Of a stretch of DNA of 64,000 bases, positions 26,131-35,375 are shown piece by piece; the stretch's first letter is position 1; each line of letters opens with the position of its first letter. Under the pieces are notes generated by a model. That model saw only the letters and a list, made by a program, of their open reading frames with translations. It had not been told where the DNA came from and did not search any database. The translations under genes were made by a program, and so were the position numbers. Source of the DNA: Lujinxingia vulgaris (GTDB lineage: Bacteria > Myxococcota_A > Bradymonadia > Bradymonadales > Bradymonadaceae); the NCBI RefSeq assembly GCF_007997015.1, contig NZ_VOSM01000002.1:186001-250000 (forward strand), in the 5' to 3' direction.

Positions 26131-26655
26131 TCAGGGCACAAGCTCGATGGGCTCAGGCATGTCGTTGCTGAAGAAGGCCTGGTAGGCATCGCCGCCGAGC
26201 TCTTCCTGGGTGACGAGCACGGCGAACCATGGGTTGTTCTCCGCTCCCGTGCCCAGAGGTTCGGCGCCGGCCGGGCAGATGGTGCAGTTCCCGCCGATGT
26301 CGGCCTCAACGATAATGGTGATGCCCTGAGCGACGTTGGAGTTGAACTCCAGCAGGTTGTTCCACTCGGGCCGATCCGAGTCGGCCATGTTCGAGGTGTA
26401 GTCGGAGGCGGGCTGGTAGTAGCGGTTGTTGCGCGCGCGGAACTGCTCCTGCCCGCGGGCCACGTCCATGGCGTATTGCTTGAGCTGGGTGACTTTGCCC
26501 TGGCGGATGTATTTGGAGTAGCTCATGCCGCCGATGGCAGCGAGCACACCGACGATCGCCACGACGATCATCAGCTCCACGAGGGTCATGCCGCGGCGAT
26601 CCACGCGGGCGGCAGCCTTTAAGAACGTCGCGAAGTGTTGGGAGAGGGTCTGCAT
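26131..26655 (-). CDS. Second type IV pilin-like protein
   Basis: This 174-residue protein has a longer leader (24 residues) ending RRG, then MTLVELMIVVAIVGVLAAI with Glu at +5. This is a prepilin signal with Met rather than Phe at +1, common in minor pilins. The C-terminal domain is small and has a single CTIC pair, which may be a disulphide. AGGAG lies six bases before ATG 26655. It sits between pilR and pilA, a place where Myxococcus xanthus has no pilin gene to my knowledge. The gene begins 41 bases after the pilR stop, so it is probably co-transcribed with pilSR rather than with pilA. Likely a minor pilin or an alternative subunit. Confidence 0.88.
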   Translation of the reverse strand: MQTLSQHFATFLKAAARVDRRGMTLVELMIVVAIVGVLAAIGGMSYSKYIRQGKVTQLKQYAMDVARGQEQFRARNNRYYQPASDYTSNMADSDRPEWNNLLEFNSNVAQGITIIVEADIGGNCTICPAGAEPLGTGAENNPWFAVLVTQEELGGDAYQAFFSNDMPEPIELVP

Positions 26656-26696
26656 GGTCTGGCTCCTTGAGGTGGCGGGTGTCGGAGGTGTGAGGC

Positions 26697-28109
26697 TCAG
26701 TCGTCGTTAAGGCCGTATTTGTCGAGGCGGTAGCGCAGAGAGCGAAAGCTGATGTTGAGCAGGCGCGCCGCCTCGGTTTTGACGCCACCGGCACGCTCAA
26801 GCGCGCGGGCGATGAGGTTGCGCTCAAGCTCCTCGACGAGCTTTTCCATATCGACGCCTTCTTCGGGGACATCGATCTGGCGGGCGACCCGCGAGAAGTT
26901 CTCTTCCTGCAGGTGGTAGGGAAGGCTCTCCGGGGTGATCAGCGAGCCCGTCTCCAGGGTGACGGCGCGCTCGACGATGTTTTGCAGCTCACGCACGTTG
27001 CCCGGATAGGCGTAGGCGGTGAGGATCGCCAGCGCGCGCGCGTCGATGCCTTCGATGGGGTTGCCGATCTCTTCGGCGTAGCGGTGCAGGAAGTGTTCCA
27101 GCAGAAGTTGCACGTCGGCGCCGCGCTCGCGCAGAGGCGGCATCTCCACCGGAATGACGCTGAGGCGGTAGTAGAGGTCTTCGCGAAAACGCCCCTCCTG
27201 CACCTCCTGGCGAAGATCACGGTTGGTGGCCGCGACAATGCGGCAGCTCACCTCGCGCTCTGCCGAGTCGCCCACCGGGCGGATTTTTCGTTCCTGCAAG
27301 ACCCGCAGCAGTTTGACCTGCACCGATTGAGGCAGCTCGCCAACTTCATCGAGAAAGACCGTCCCCTGGCCGGCTGCCACAAAGAGGCCTTCTTTGTCGG
27401 CGTGGGCGCCGGTGAAGGCGCCTTTTTTGTGGCCGAAGAGTTCGCTCTCGATGAGGTTTTCGGGGATGGCGCCGCAGTTGATAGGCAGGAAAGGGCCCTC
27501 GGCGTTGGCGCTTAAGTCGTGAATCGCCCGGGCGACGAGCTCTTTGCCCGTGCCCGACTCCCCGTGGATCAGGATGGTGGTGCGGGTGGGGGCCACGCGT
27601 CGGATCATCTGAAAGACGCGCTGCATCGCCCGGGACTCGCCAATGAGCTGGCCCAGGCCCTGACGATCACCCAGGGCGTCGCGCAGGTAGAGGTTCTCGC
27701 TGACGAGCGCAAACTTCTCCAGCGCGCGGTTCACCGCGACGCGCGCCTCATCGATCTTAAAGGGTTTGGTGATGTAGTCGTAGGCGCCGAGCTTGATGGC
27801 CGAAAGCGCGGTCTCGGCGGTGGCGTAGGCGGTCATCACGATGACCTGACAAGAGGGCTGGGCGGCTTTGATGGCGCGCAGCACATCGAGCCCGCCGATG
27901 CCGGGCATCTTCAGGTCGGTCATCACCAGCTTGAAGCGCTCGCCAGCGTCGATGCGAGCGGTGGCATCTTCGCCACAGGCGGCAACCTCAACGGGGTGGC
28001 CGTCTTTCTTGAGCATGACGGTGAGGAACTCACGCATGCTGCGTTCATCATCGACGACGAGGATCGGAAGATCAGCGCTCGCCGGGCTGTCGGGTGCGGG
28101 ATCGCTCAT
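26697..28109 (-). CDS. pilR: Sigma-54-dependent response regulator PilR
   Basis: This 470-residue NtrC-family regulator starts at ATG 28109. The receiver domain (about 15-130) has the acidic pair D20-D21 and phosphoacceptor D65 in VMTDLKMPG. The central AAA+ domain has Walker A GESGTGKE, the sigma-54 contact loop GAFTGA, Walker B VFLDEVGEL and the R-finger region. The C-terminus is a Fis-type helix-turn-helix (TEAARLLNISFRSLRYRLDKYG). PilR activates pilA from a sigma-54 promoter after phosphorylation by PilS. The pilS gene lies directly upstream (43 bases), and a matching promoter precedes pilA, so a complete circuit is encoded here. Confidence 0.93.
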   Translation of the reverse strand: MSDPAPDSPASADLPILVVDDERSMREFLTVMLKKDGHPVEVAACGEDATARIDAGERFKLVMTDLKMPGIGGLDVLRAIKAAQPSCQVIVMTAYATAETALSAIKLGAYDYITKPFKIDEARVAVNRALEKFALVSENLYLRDALGDRQGLGQLIGESRAMQRVFQMIRRVAPTRTTILIHGESGTGKELVARAIHDLSANAEGPFLPINCGAIPENLIESELFGHKKGAFTGAHADKEGLFVAAGQGTVFLDEVGELPQSVQVKLLRVLQERKIRPVGDSAEREVSCRIVAATNRDLRQEVQEGRFREDLYYRLSVIPVEMPPLRERGADVQLLLEHFLHRYAEEIGNPIEGIDARALAILTAYAYPGNVRELQNIVERAVTLETGSLITPESLPYHLQEENFSRVARQIDVPEEGVDMEKLVEELERNLIARALERAGGVKTEAARLLNISFRSLRYRLDKYGLNDD

Positions 28110-28152
28110 GAGCCTGGGGGGCATGTTGTAAACGTACGAAACGTGGTCTTCC

Positions 28153-29874
28153 TCAGGATGCCTCTTCGGCGGCCTCAGGGGAAGGGAGACGTGGGTGCGA
28201 CCCGCTGATGGAGTCGGTGGCGGCCGGGAGCACCAGCTCAAATCGCGCACCCTTCAAGTGGGCGGGAGCCTCCACGCTGATGCGACCGCCGTGGGATTCG
28301 GCCAGGCGGAAGTTGGTGGCGAGGCCCAGCCCCGTGCCGTGGTCTTTGGTGGTGAAGAAAGGCTCGAAGATGCGATCGCGCAGATCCTGAGCCACGCCCG
28401 CGCCGCTGTCTTCGATGGCGATGAGCCAGGCCGGCTGCGAGCTCAGCGCGCTCGGGCGAAGCTCCACGCGGACCTGGCGATCTTCGGCAGGAAGGCCGCG
28501 CACGGCGTCGCCGGCGTTGATAAGCAGGTTCCAGAGGATCTGGCGCAGGGCCTCGGCGTCGATCATCGCCTCAACGGGTCCGGGGCCGGTGACGAGATCG
28601 ACATCAAGCTGGATGCGATCGCGCTCGGCCTGGGAGCGGTAGAGGTGCAAAAGCTCGTCGAGAAGTTCGCGAAGATCGCGACGCTCGGTGCGCAAGGGCC
28701 GAGGTTGGCAGTAGGCCAGAAAGTCGGTGATCAGCGCGTTGAGGCGGTCGACTTCGCGCAGGACGATGTCCATCAGGATCTCATTCTCCGCGTCAATGGA
28801 CTCATCGGCGCGCAACATCTCCACCGAGCCGCTGATCGAGGCCAGGGGGTTGCGGATCTCGTGGGCGATGGCCGCTGAGAGCTGGCCGACGGCGGCCAGG
28901 CGCTCGGAGCGTTTCATTTGCTCTTCGAGTTTTCGTATGTCGCTCAAGTCCTGGAAGATGATGATGCGGCCGACCTCGCGCGACTCGGAGTTGCGCAGTG
29001 GCGAGACGGAGAAGCCCAGGTGAACCTCGCGGCCGTCGGGGCGGATGAAGGTGCTCTCCAGGCGCGGATCTTTGTTGGGGGAGGGGCCCAGGGCGGCGTT
29101 GGCGAGGTTGGGGAAAAGATCGCTGAGCGCGCGGCCGAGCACCTGCTCGGAGGTCCAGGCGGTGATCTCTTCGGCGGCGCGGTTCATAAAGATCACGTTT
29201 CCGCGTCCGTCGACGGTGAGCAGGCCGCTGGAGAGGCTGCTGAGGATATGCTCGTTGAGCGCGCGAAGCTCTTGAAGATCGATGTCGCGGCGCTCCAGCG
29301 CTTCGGTCGCCTCACCGAGGCGCTCAGCCAGGTGTCCGGCGAGTACGGCGATCATGATGCCGCCGACGCTGTTGACGATGACTTCGTAGGCGACGGTGCC
29401 CCAGGCCCGCAACGCCGGGGGTTCGCTTAAGATGGGGTGGGGAAGGGCACCGGCGCTGATCAACGCCAGGTAGCTCAACGAGAGTACCGTGATGCCGGAG
29501 GCCACCAGGCCCCCCAGGCGTCCGAGCACGATGGCGGCGTTGATGATTGTGAGGTGAAAAAAGAAGAGGAAGAGGCTGTCGAAGCCCCCGGAGACCAGCG
29601 CCAGGATGGTGGTCACGCCCAGGTCGCCCAGGATCTGCGCCCAGGCCAGCGTCTGGGTCTTGAGCTTCTGGCGCAGCGCGAGGGCGTGGCCGATGGTGAG
29701 CACGTAGGTGCCCACGATCAGGCCGAGCAGCGTGAGGTTTCGCGGCTCCGATGCGCTCGCAAAGGTGCGCACGTCGAGCGCCACCGCGCTCCCCAGAAAG
29801 AGTGTGACCAGGACCACCCGAAAGACCAGCAGGCCTTTGAGGCGGTCGCGCTGTCGGTCGCGCGTTGGAGGCAT
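28153..29874 (-). CDS. pilS: Sensor histidine kinase PilS
   Basis: This 573-residue protein has about six N-terminal membrane helices (residues about 10-195), a coiled linker, a PAS domain (about 215-325, with GNVIFMNRAAEEITAW), a HisKA dimerisation helix with AIAHEIRNPLASISGS (the H-box histidine), and a HATPase_c domain containing N-box NLLINAGDAV, G1 IAIEDSGAGV and G2 DHGTGLGLAT. This is the PilS layout: a polytopic membrane kinase that phosphorylates PilR and is inhibited by excess pilin in the membrane in other species. Co-directional with pilR, 43 bases apart. Confidence 0.93.
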   Translation of the reverse strand: MPPTRDRQRDRLKGLLVFRVVLVTLFLGSAVALDVRTFASASEPRNLTLLGLIVGTYVLTIGHALALRQKLKTQTLAWAQILGDLGVTTILALVSGGFDSLFLFFFHLTIINAAIVLGRLGGLVASGITVLSLSYLALISAGALPHPILSEPPALRAWGTVAYEVIVNSVGGIMIAVLAGHLAERLGEATEALERRDIDLQELRALNEHILSSLSSGLLTVDGRGNVIFMNRAAEEITAWTSEQVLGRALSDLFPNLANAALGPSPNKDPRLESTFIRPDGREVHLGFSVSPLRNSESREVGRIIIFQDLSDIRKLEEQMKRSERLAAVGQLSAAIAHEIRNPLASISGSVEMLRADESIDAENEILMDIVLREVDRLNALITDFLAYCQPRPLRTERRDLRELLDELLHLYRSQAERDRIQLDVDLVTGPGPVEAMIDAEALRQILWNLLINAGDAVRGLPAEDRQVRVELRPSALSSQPAWLIAIEDSGAGVAQDLRDRIFEPFFTTKDHGTGLGLATNFRLAESHGGRISVEAPAHLKGARFELVLPAATDSISGSHPRLPSPEAAEEAS

Positions 29875-29897
29875 AGGTGGCGAGGGGGGAGCCGGAA

Positions 29898-31109
29898 TTA
29901 TTGCTGGATGTTGCCGGCCATCTCGAAGATCGGCAGGTACATCGAGATGAGCATCCCGCCGACCATGCCGCCAAGACCCACCATCATGATCGGCTCAATG
30001 AGCGCGGTCATGCCCTCGACGGCCACGTCGACCTCGTCTTCGTAGAAGTCGGCGATCTTGTTGAGCATGGTGTCGAGCGCACCGGTGGCTTCACCGACGC
30101 CGATCATCTGCACGACCATCTTGGGGAAGATGCCCGTCTCCATGAGCGGGTCGACCATGTTCTGGCCCTCACTGATGCGCTCGCGCACATAGAAGATGGC
30201 CTTCTGGATGGTCATGTTGCCGGCGGTCTTGGCCACGATCTCCAGGCTGTCGACGATGGGCACGCCGGAGGAGACCATGGTGCCCAGGGTGCGGGTGAAA
30301 CGCGCAACGGCGGTCTTCTGCAGGAGGTCGCCAAAGACGGGGACCTTCAGCAGCACGTCGTCGATCACCGCGCGAGTGGGCTGGTAGCCCATCAGCGTTT
30401 TGACGGTGACGCCAAAGCCGATCATGCCGCCGACGATGTAGAGGAAGTAGACCTGCACGAACTCCGAGAGCGCCATAACAAAACGCGTCGGGGCCGGGAG
30501 CTCCGCACCGCCCCCCATGTCGGCAAACATCGCGGCGAAGGTCGGGATGATCTTGTAGAGCATGCCGATGAGGATCACGATCGCGATGACGATAACGATG
30601 GTGGGGTAGGTGAAAGCCCCTTTGATGCGCCGGCGCAGCTTCTGGGACTTCTCGATCTGCATGGCCAGGCGGTTCATGACCGTATCGAGGATACCGGCGA
30701 CCTCACCGGCGGCGACCAGGCTGACGTAGAGATTATCGAAGGCCCCGGGGTGCTTGGCCATGGAGTCGGAGAGGGTGGAGCCAGACTCAATGTCTTTGCG
30801 GATCTCGGCGATGATGCGCTGGAAGCCCTTATGTGGCTCGTTGGAGCCGAGCAGCTCCAGGCACTGCACGAGCGGCAGGCCGGCGTCGATCATCGTGGCG
30901 AACTGCCGGGTGAAGATCACCAGGTTGTCTTGAGGAACGCGCGAGGTCCCCTTGAAGTTGAAGCTCTTGGAGGCCTTCTTCTTCACTTTGGAGACGTTGA
31001 TCTCCTGCTGGCGAAGACGCTGCTCAACCTCTTCGGCATTGCTGGCGTTCATCTGACCCTTACGGGCTTCGCCGGAGCGGTTGGTTCCTTCCCAGACAAA
31101 GACAGGCAT
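29898..31109 (-). CDS. pilC: Type IV pilus platform protein PilC
   Basis: This 403-residue inner-membrane protein of the GspF/PilC family starts MPVFVWEGTNRSGEARKGQM. It has two tandem T2SF domains: the first with FTRQFATMIDAGLPLVQCLE and the hallmark GSTLSDSMAKHPGAFDNLYVSLVAAGE, the second repeating as FTRTLGTMVSSGVPIVDSLE. Three or four hydrophobic segments lie near residues 170-195, 220-245 and 370-395. PilC couples the motor ATPases PilB and PilT to the pilus base. It lies between pilT (68 bases upstream) and pilS (23 bases downstream), in the Myxococcus order. Confidence 0.95.
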   Translation of the reverse strand: MPVFVWEGTNRSGEARKGQMNASNAEEVEQRLRQQEINVSKVKKKASKSFNFKGTSRVPQDNLVIFTRQFATMIDAGLPLVQCLELLGSNEPHKGFQRIIAEIRKDIESGSTLSDSMAKHPGAFDNLYVSLVAAGEVAGILDTVMNRLAMQIEKSQKLRRRIKGAFTYPTIVIVIAIVILIGMLYKIIPTFAAMFADMGGGAELPAPTRFVMALSEFVQVYFLYIVGGMIGFGVTVKTLMGYQPTRAVIDDVLLKVPVFGDLLQKTAVARFTRTLGTMVSSGVPIVDSLEIVAKTAGNMTIQKAIFYVRERISEGQNMVDPLMETGIFPKMVVQMIGVGEATGALDTMLNKIADFYEDEVDVAVEGMTALIEPIMMVGLGGMVGGMLISMYLPIFEMAGNIQQ

Positions 31110-31177
31110 TGCTCACCTCAGACGCGATTGTATGACTCGGTGCGGGTCGTGCGGCCACAGGGGGCCACACGGCTCGC

Positions 31178-32308
31178 TCAGGTGTATCGGATGGAAGAGC
31201 TGCGGTTACGGGGGCCGGAGCCACCGCCGGTGTTTCCAGGACCGCCACCTTGCTCAAGCATGGTGCGAAGCTCTTCGGGGTCGTTGGATCGTGCCAGACC
31301 GTCTTCAACTGTGATTTGTCGATCGCGGATTAGCAAGAAAAGAGACTGATTCATCGTTTGCATGAAGCTTCGCGACTGGCCGACCTGCATCGAGCTGTAG
31401 ATCTGGTGGATCTTATCTTCGCGGATCAGGTTGCGAATCGCCGGCGTGGGCACGAGCACCTCGGTGGCCAGCGCGCGACCGCGCCCGGAGGCGTGCGGGA
31501 TGAGCTGCTGGCTGATGACGCCTTCGAGCACAAAGGAGAGCTGCGCGCGGATCTGCGACTGCTGGTGCGAGGGGAAGACGTCGATGATGCGGTTGATCGT
31601 CTGAACACAGCCGTTGGTGTGCAGCGTGCCCAGCGCGAGGTGGCCGGTCTCACTGATGGTCAGCGCAGCCTCGATCGTCTCGAGGTCACGCAGCTCGCCG
31701 ATGAGCACGACGTCGGGATCCTGGCGAAGAACGTAGCGCAGCGCGCTTTTGAAGCCGCCGGTGTCTGCGCCCACTTCGCGCTGGTTGACCAGGCAGTTTT
31801 TATGCGGGTGCAGATACTCGATCGGATCTTCGATGGTGAGGATGTGCAGGCGCTTCTCGACGTTGATCTTGTCGATGAGCGCGGCCAGCGAGGTGGATTT
31901 GCCGCTGCCGGTGGGGCCGGTCACGAGAACCAGACCGCGGGGCTTTTCGGCAAAGGTGCCGATCACCGGTGGAAGGCCCAGCTGCTGGAAGCTCAAGATC
32001 TCGAAGGGGATCTTACGGAAGACGCCGGCGACCGCGCCGCGCTGCATGAAGATGTTGCCGCGAAAGCGGCTCAGCCCCTTGACGCCAAACGAGAGGTCGA
32101 GCTCGTTGTCGGTCTCAAAGCCCTGCTTCTGCTTGTCGGTGAGCACGCTGTAGCAGAGCTGGCGCGTCTCGGTGGGGGAGAGCTTGGAGGTTTTGAGGGG
32201 CACAAGGGAGCCGTCGATGCGAAGCTGCGGAGGTGCTCCCACGGTGATGTGAAGATCGCTGGCGTTCTTGTCGACCATGATCTTCAGGAGCTGGTGCAGG
32301 TTGGCCAT
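31178..32308 (-). CDS. pilT: Pilus retraction ATPase PilT
   Basis: This 376-residue ATPase has the PilT N-terminus (MVDKNASDLHITVGAPPQLR), Walker A TGPTGSGKST, an Asp box ILTIEDPIE, Walker B VLIGELRDLETIEAAL, the His box TGHLALGTLH and the PilT-specific C-terminal AIRNLIREDKIHQIYSSMQ. These distinguish it from PilB. It forms a hexamer at the inner membrane and depolymerises the pilus to drive twitching. The C-terminal tail is longer than usual and Gly/Pro/Arg-rich (GGGPGNTGGGSGPRNRSS), probably flexible. It lies 69 bases after pilB. Confidence 0.96.
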   Translation of the reverse strand: MANLHQLLKIMVDKNASDLHITVGAPPQLRIDGSLVPLKTSKLSPTETRQLCYSVLTDKQKQGFETDNELDLSFGVKGLSRFRGNIFMQRGAVAGVFRKIPFEILSFQQLGLPPVIGTFAEKPRGLVLVTGPTGSGKSTSLAALIDKINVEKRLHILTIEDPIEYLHPHKNCLVNQREVGADTGGFKSALRYVLRQDPDVVLIGELRDLETIEAALTISETGHLALGTLHTNGCVQTINRIIDVFPSHQQSQIRAQLSFVLEGVISQQLIPHASGRGRALATEVLVPTPAIRNLIREDKIHQIYSSMQVGQSRSFMQTMNQSLFLLIRDRQITVEDGLARSNDPEELRTMLEQGGGPGNTGGGSGPRNRSSSIRYT

Positions 32309-32377
32309 AGCGCTCTCAGGACGAGGGGTGGAGTTGGATCAGCGTAAGCATTGCGACGGTGCGGTATGCGCCGGGGG

Positions 32378-34087
32378 TTAACGGTCCGGGGCGCTGTTGC
32401 GCACGACCTCTTCGGGGGTGGTGACGCCCTCAAACATCTTGATGATGCCGGCGCGGCGAAGCGTGTTCATGCCTAAGCGGATGGCTTCGGCCTTGAGCTC
32501 GGCGGTGGAGTAGCCCTGGAGGATGTAGTCCTTGATGGCGTCGTTCATGCCCAGGACCTCGTAGAGGGCGACGCGACCGCGGTAGCCCGTATCGCCGCAG
32601 GAGGAGCAGCCCGCGCCGTGGTAGACCGGGCGGTCGAGCCACTCTTCGGGGACCTCCATCTCGACCAGCGTCTCGCGCGGGACGTTGTAGACCTCTTTGC
32701 AGTCCGAGCAGATGCGGCGGGCCAGTCGCTGGGCGACGACCACGTTGAGCGAGGCGGTGACCAGGAAGGGCTCGATGCCCATGTTGAGCAGACGGCTGAT
32801 GGTGCTGGGCGCGTCGTTGGTGTGCAGGGTGCTCAACACCATGTGGCCGGTGAGCGCGGCCTTAATGGCAATCTCGGCCGTCTCAAAGTCACGGATCTCG
32901 CCGACCATGATGATGTCGGGGTCCTGACGCAGGAAGGAGCGCAGGGCGGCGGCGAAGTTCAGGCCAATCGACTCGTGCATCTGGCACTGGTTGATGCCGG
33001 CGAGGTTGAATTCGACCGGGTCTTCGGCAGTGGAGATGTTTTCGCTGACCTTGTTGAGGTCACTGAGCGCCGAATAGAGCGTGGTCGTCTTACCGGAACC
33101 GGTGGGGCCGGTGACCAGGCACATGCCGTAGGGGCGGTGGATGGAGTCGAGGAAGACCTTGAGGGCTTTTTCGTCAAAGCCCAGCTTGGTCATGTCGAGC
33201 TGGAGGTTGGACTGGTCGAGCAGTCGCATAACGACTTTTTCGCCGAAGAGGGTCGGCAAAACGCTGACGCGGAAGTCCATCTCTTTGTTACGCCCCATCT
33301 TGAGCTTGATACGGCCGTCCTGGGGAAGTCGCCGCTCGGCGATGTCCAGGTTGCTCATGATCTTGAGGCGCGAGGTGATGGCGTTTTTGAGCTTGAGGGG
33401 AGGACGCATCACCTCCTGGAGCACACCGTCGACGCGGAAGCGCACGCGGAACTCCTTCTCGTAAGGCTCAATGTGAATGTCGCTGGCGCCGCGTTTGATG
33501 GCGTCGACCAGGATGTGGTTGACCAGGCGAATAACCGGAGCGTCTTCGCTGGCGCGGGCAAGATCGTTGACGTCGGCCTGATCTTCTTCGTCGACGTAGT
33601 CAACATCGTCGAGGTCGAGCTCGCCGAGGATGGCGTCGTAGTCGACTCCGGCGCTCTCTTCGCCGCCGTAGTAGCGGTAGATGGCCTGTTCGATGGCCGA
33701 CTCACTGGCGACGACGACCTCGATGTTGTAGCCGGTCATGAACTTCAGGTCGTCGATGGCGTAGATGTTCGACGGGTCGGCCATCGCCACGACCAGCGTG
33801 GCGCCGCTGCGGTTGATGGGCAGGCACTGGTGGCGCACCGCGACTTCTTTGCGGATGAGCTGGATGATGTTCTCGGGCACCTCAATGTCGGCCAGGCTGA
33901 CTGAGGGCACTCCGAAGTGGCGGCTCAAAAAGGAGGTCAGCTCGCCCTCTTCGACAAATCCCAGGCGAGTGAGTTCATATCCCAGGCGGCTGCCATCGCG
34001 TTTGGAGCGGTCCTGGGCCTGCTTGAGTTGGGCTGGCGAGACGAGGTTCTCGCGGACGAGCAGCTCTCCGATACGTTCTTTGGACAT
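32378..34087 (-). CDS. pilB: Pilus extension ATPase PilB
   Basis: This 569-residue ATPase begins with the GspE/PilB N-terminal domain (RIGELLVRENLVSPAQLKQA; about 1-150) and contains Walker A TGPTGSGKTT (about 330), Asp box STAEDPVE, Walker B IIMVGEIRDFETAEIAIKAALTGH and the zinc-binding tetracysteine pattern CSDC ... CSSCGDTGYRGR. The zinc motif is typical of PilB/GspE and absent from PilT. It powers pilus polymerisation. It is the first gene of the locus; a sigma-70-like promoter candidate lies about 150 bases upstream. Confidence 0.96.
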   Translation of the reverse strand: MSKERIGELLVRENLVSPAQLKQAQDRSKRDGSRLGYELTRLGFVEEGELTSFLSRHFGVPSVSLADIEVPENIIQLIRKEVAVRHQCLPINRSGATLVVAMADPSNIYAIDDLKFMTGYNIEVVVASESAIEQAIYRYYGGEESAGVDYDAILGELDLDDVDYVDEEDQADVNDLARASEDAPVIRLVNHILVDAIKRGASDIHIEPYEKEFRVRFRVDGVLQEVMRPPLKLKNAITSRLKIMSNLDIAERRLPQDGRIKLKMGRNKEMDFRVSVLPTLFGEKVVMRLLDQSNLQLDMTKLGFDEKALKVFLDSIHRPYGMCLVTGPTGSGKTTTLYSALSDLNKVSENISTAEDPVEFNLAGINQCQMHESIGLNFAAALRSFLRQDPDIIMVGEIRDFETAEIAIKAALTGHMVLSTLHTNDAPSTISRLLNMGIEPFLVTASLNVVVAQRLARRICSDCKEVYNVPRETLVEMEVPEEWLDRPVYHGAGCSSCGDTGYRGRVALYEVLGMNDAIKDYILQGYSTAELKAEAIRLGMNTLRRAGIIKMFEGVTTPEEVVRNSAPDR

Positions 34088-34397
34088 GTGTGTTTGCCGT
34101 GCAGAGGGGATTCTACCACCATCGGGGGGCGACCTGAGCTGGTCACCGGACGATCGGCTGGGGGAAGACCCGGGTATGAGGTCAACCGATTGTCGTACGC
34201 CTGGTTGTAGGAAGCAAATTCTTTCCGGGAGGGTATCAAGCCCGGCAAAATACTGTCAATTTGACCAGCGCGCTTGCGAGCGCGGAGATTGTGATCACGA
34301 TTCGGGCGCGCGGCGAGCCGGCGATCGGCTTGTTTTTGAACTTCGATGATGCGGTTGGGGAGTCGGCGCGATCCTCAACCCGAACGATGGTGACGCA
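34088..34397. other. Divergent intergenic region pilB / ABC exporter
   Basis: These 310 bases separate pilB from the divergent ABC operon. Two back-to-back -35-like hexamers meet here: TTGACA on the minus strand (34254-34259) and TTGACC on the plus strand (34261-34266). Only the pilB side has a passable -10. No RNA or small gene was seen. Confidence 0.5.
34232..34259 (-). promoter_or_regulatory. Possible pilB promoter
   Basis: On the minus strand TTGACA (34259-34254) is followed after 16 bases by GATACC (34237-34232). The -10 is poor against TATAAT (3 of 6) but identical to the candidate before the 10824 lipoprotein gene. Confidence 0.35.
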
Positions 34398-35375
34398 GTG
34401 AGTGATGGTGAGCAAGGGATGGAGGCGGTGGTCGAGCTCAAGGGGCTGACCAAACGCTATGGCGAGTTACGGGCTGTGGATGATGTCAGTCTACGGATTG
34501 AGCCCGGGGAGATCTTTGCGTTGCTGGGCCCCAACGGGGCGGGCAAGACGACGATGATCGGATGCATCACCGGGCTGATCACCGGGTTTGAGGGGCAGGT
34601 GAAGGTCGCCGGGCTCGATGTGGTCGACCATTACCGGGTTACGCGCCGAATGGTGGGGCTCGTGCCGCAGGAGCTCAACTGGGATGCGTTTTTTTCGGTG
34701 CGCCAGGTGCTGGAGTTTCAGGCGGGGTATTTTGGCGTCAAACCCACGCGCGCTGAGATCGATGAGCTGCTCGACCAGTTCTCATTGCTGGAGAAGGCCG
34801 ACGCGAACACCCGCTGGCTCTCAGGCGGGATGAAGCGTCGGCTGATGATTTGTAAGGCGCTGATGCACGACCCGGTGGTGCTTTTTCTGGATGAGCCGAC
34901 GGCCGGCGTGGACGTGGAACTTCGCGATGAGCTCTGGGGATACGTGGAGGCGTTGCGGGCGCGGGGGACGACCATTGTGCTCACGACGCATTATCTGGAA
35001 GAGGCCGAGAAGTTGGCCGACCGCGTGGGGATCATCAATCGGGGGAGGTTGCTGCGCGTCGACGATCGCGAGGCGTTGATGGAGGAGTTCGGTCGGCGTC
35101 ACGTCGAGGTGAAGTTGAGGGAGGCGCCCACTGCCGGGGTGATAGAGGCGCTGGGCCAGCATGCGGTAGAGGTGGAAGGGCGCACGTTGCGCTTGAATTA
35201 CACGCGCAACGCCGGCGAGGAGGAGGGCGGTGAGGAGGTTGATTATTTGCTGAAGACGCTGGTGGGGGCGGGCGCGACGATTTTGTCGGTGGAGGGAGGG
35301 CGCAGCTCGCTGGAGTCGATCTTCAGGGAGGTGTTGCATGAGGACGCCGACGCGTCGTCGAAGGGGGCGTCATGA
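34398..35375 (+). CDS. ABC-2 exporter ATPase subunit
   Basis: This 325-residue ATPase has Walker A GPNGAGKTT (about residues 47-55), Q-loop GLVPQELNW, signature WLSGGMKRRLMICKAL, Walker B VVLFLDEPTAGVDVELR and switch TTIVLTTHYLEEAEKLA, characteristic of the NodI/DrrA-like drug or polysaccharide export family. The GTG at 34398 is the annotated start; ATG 34419 has AGCAAGGG just before it and could be used instead. The last bases overlap the permease gene by four, so translation is coupled. The cargo is unknown. It lies divergent from pilB, but a pilus role is not implied. Confidence 0.9.
   Translation: MSDGEQGMEAVVELKGLTKRYGELRAVDDVSLRIEPGEIFALLGPNGAGKTTMIGCITGLITGFEGQVKVAGLDVVDHYRVTRRMVGLVPQELNWDAFFSVRQVLEFQAGYFGVKPTRAEIDELLDQFSLLEKADANTRWLSGGMKRRLMICKALMHDPVVLFLDEPTAGVDVELRDELWGYVEALRARGTTIVLTTHYLEEAEKLADRVGIINRGRLLRVDDREALMEEFGRRHVEVKLREAPTAGVIEALGQHAVEVEGRTLRLNYTRNAGEEEGGEEVDYLLKTLVGAGATILSVEGGRSSLESIFREVLHEDADASSKGAS

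Noticed and set aside
29877..33904. Plus-strand frames opposite pilS, pilC, pilT and pilB
   Set aside because: The complementary strand encodes unmistakable pilus ATPases and platform protein; these frames are high-GC shadows.
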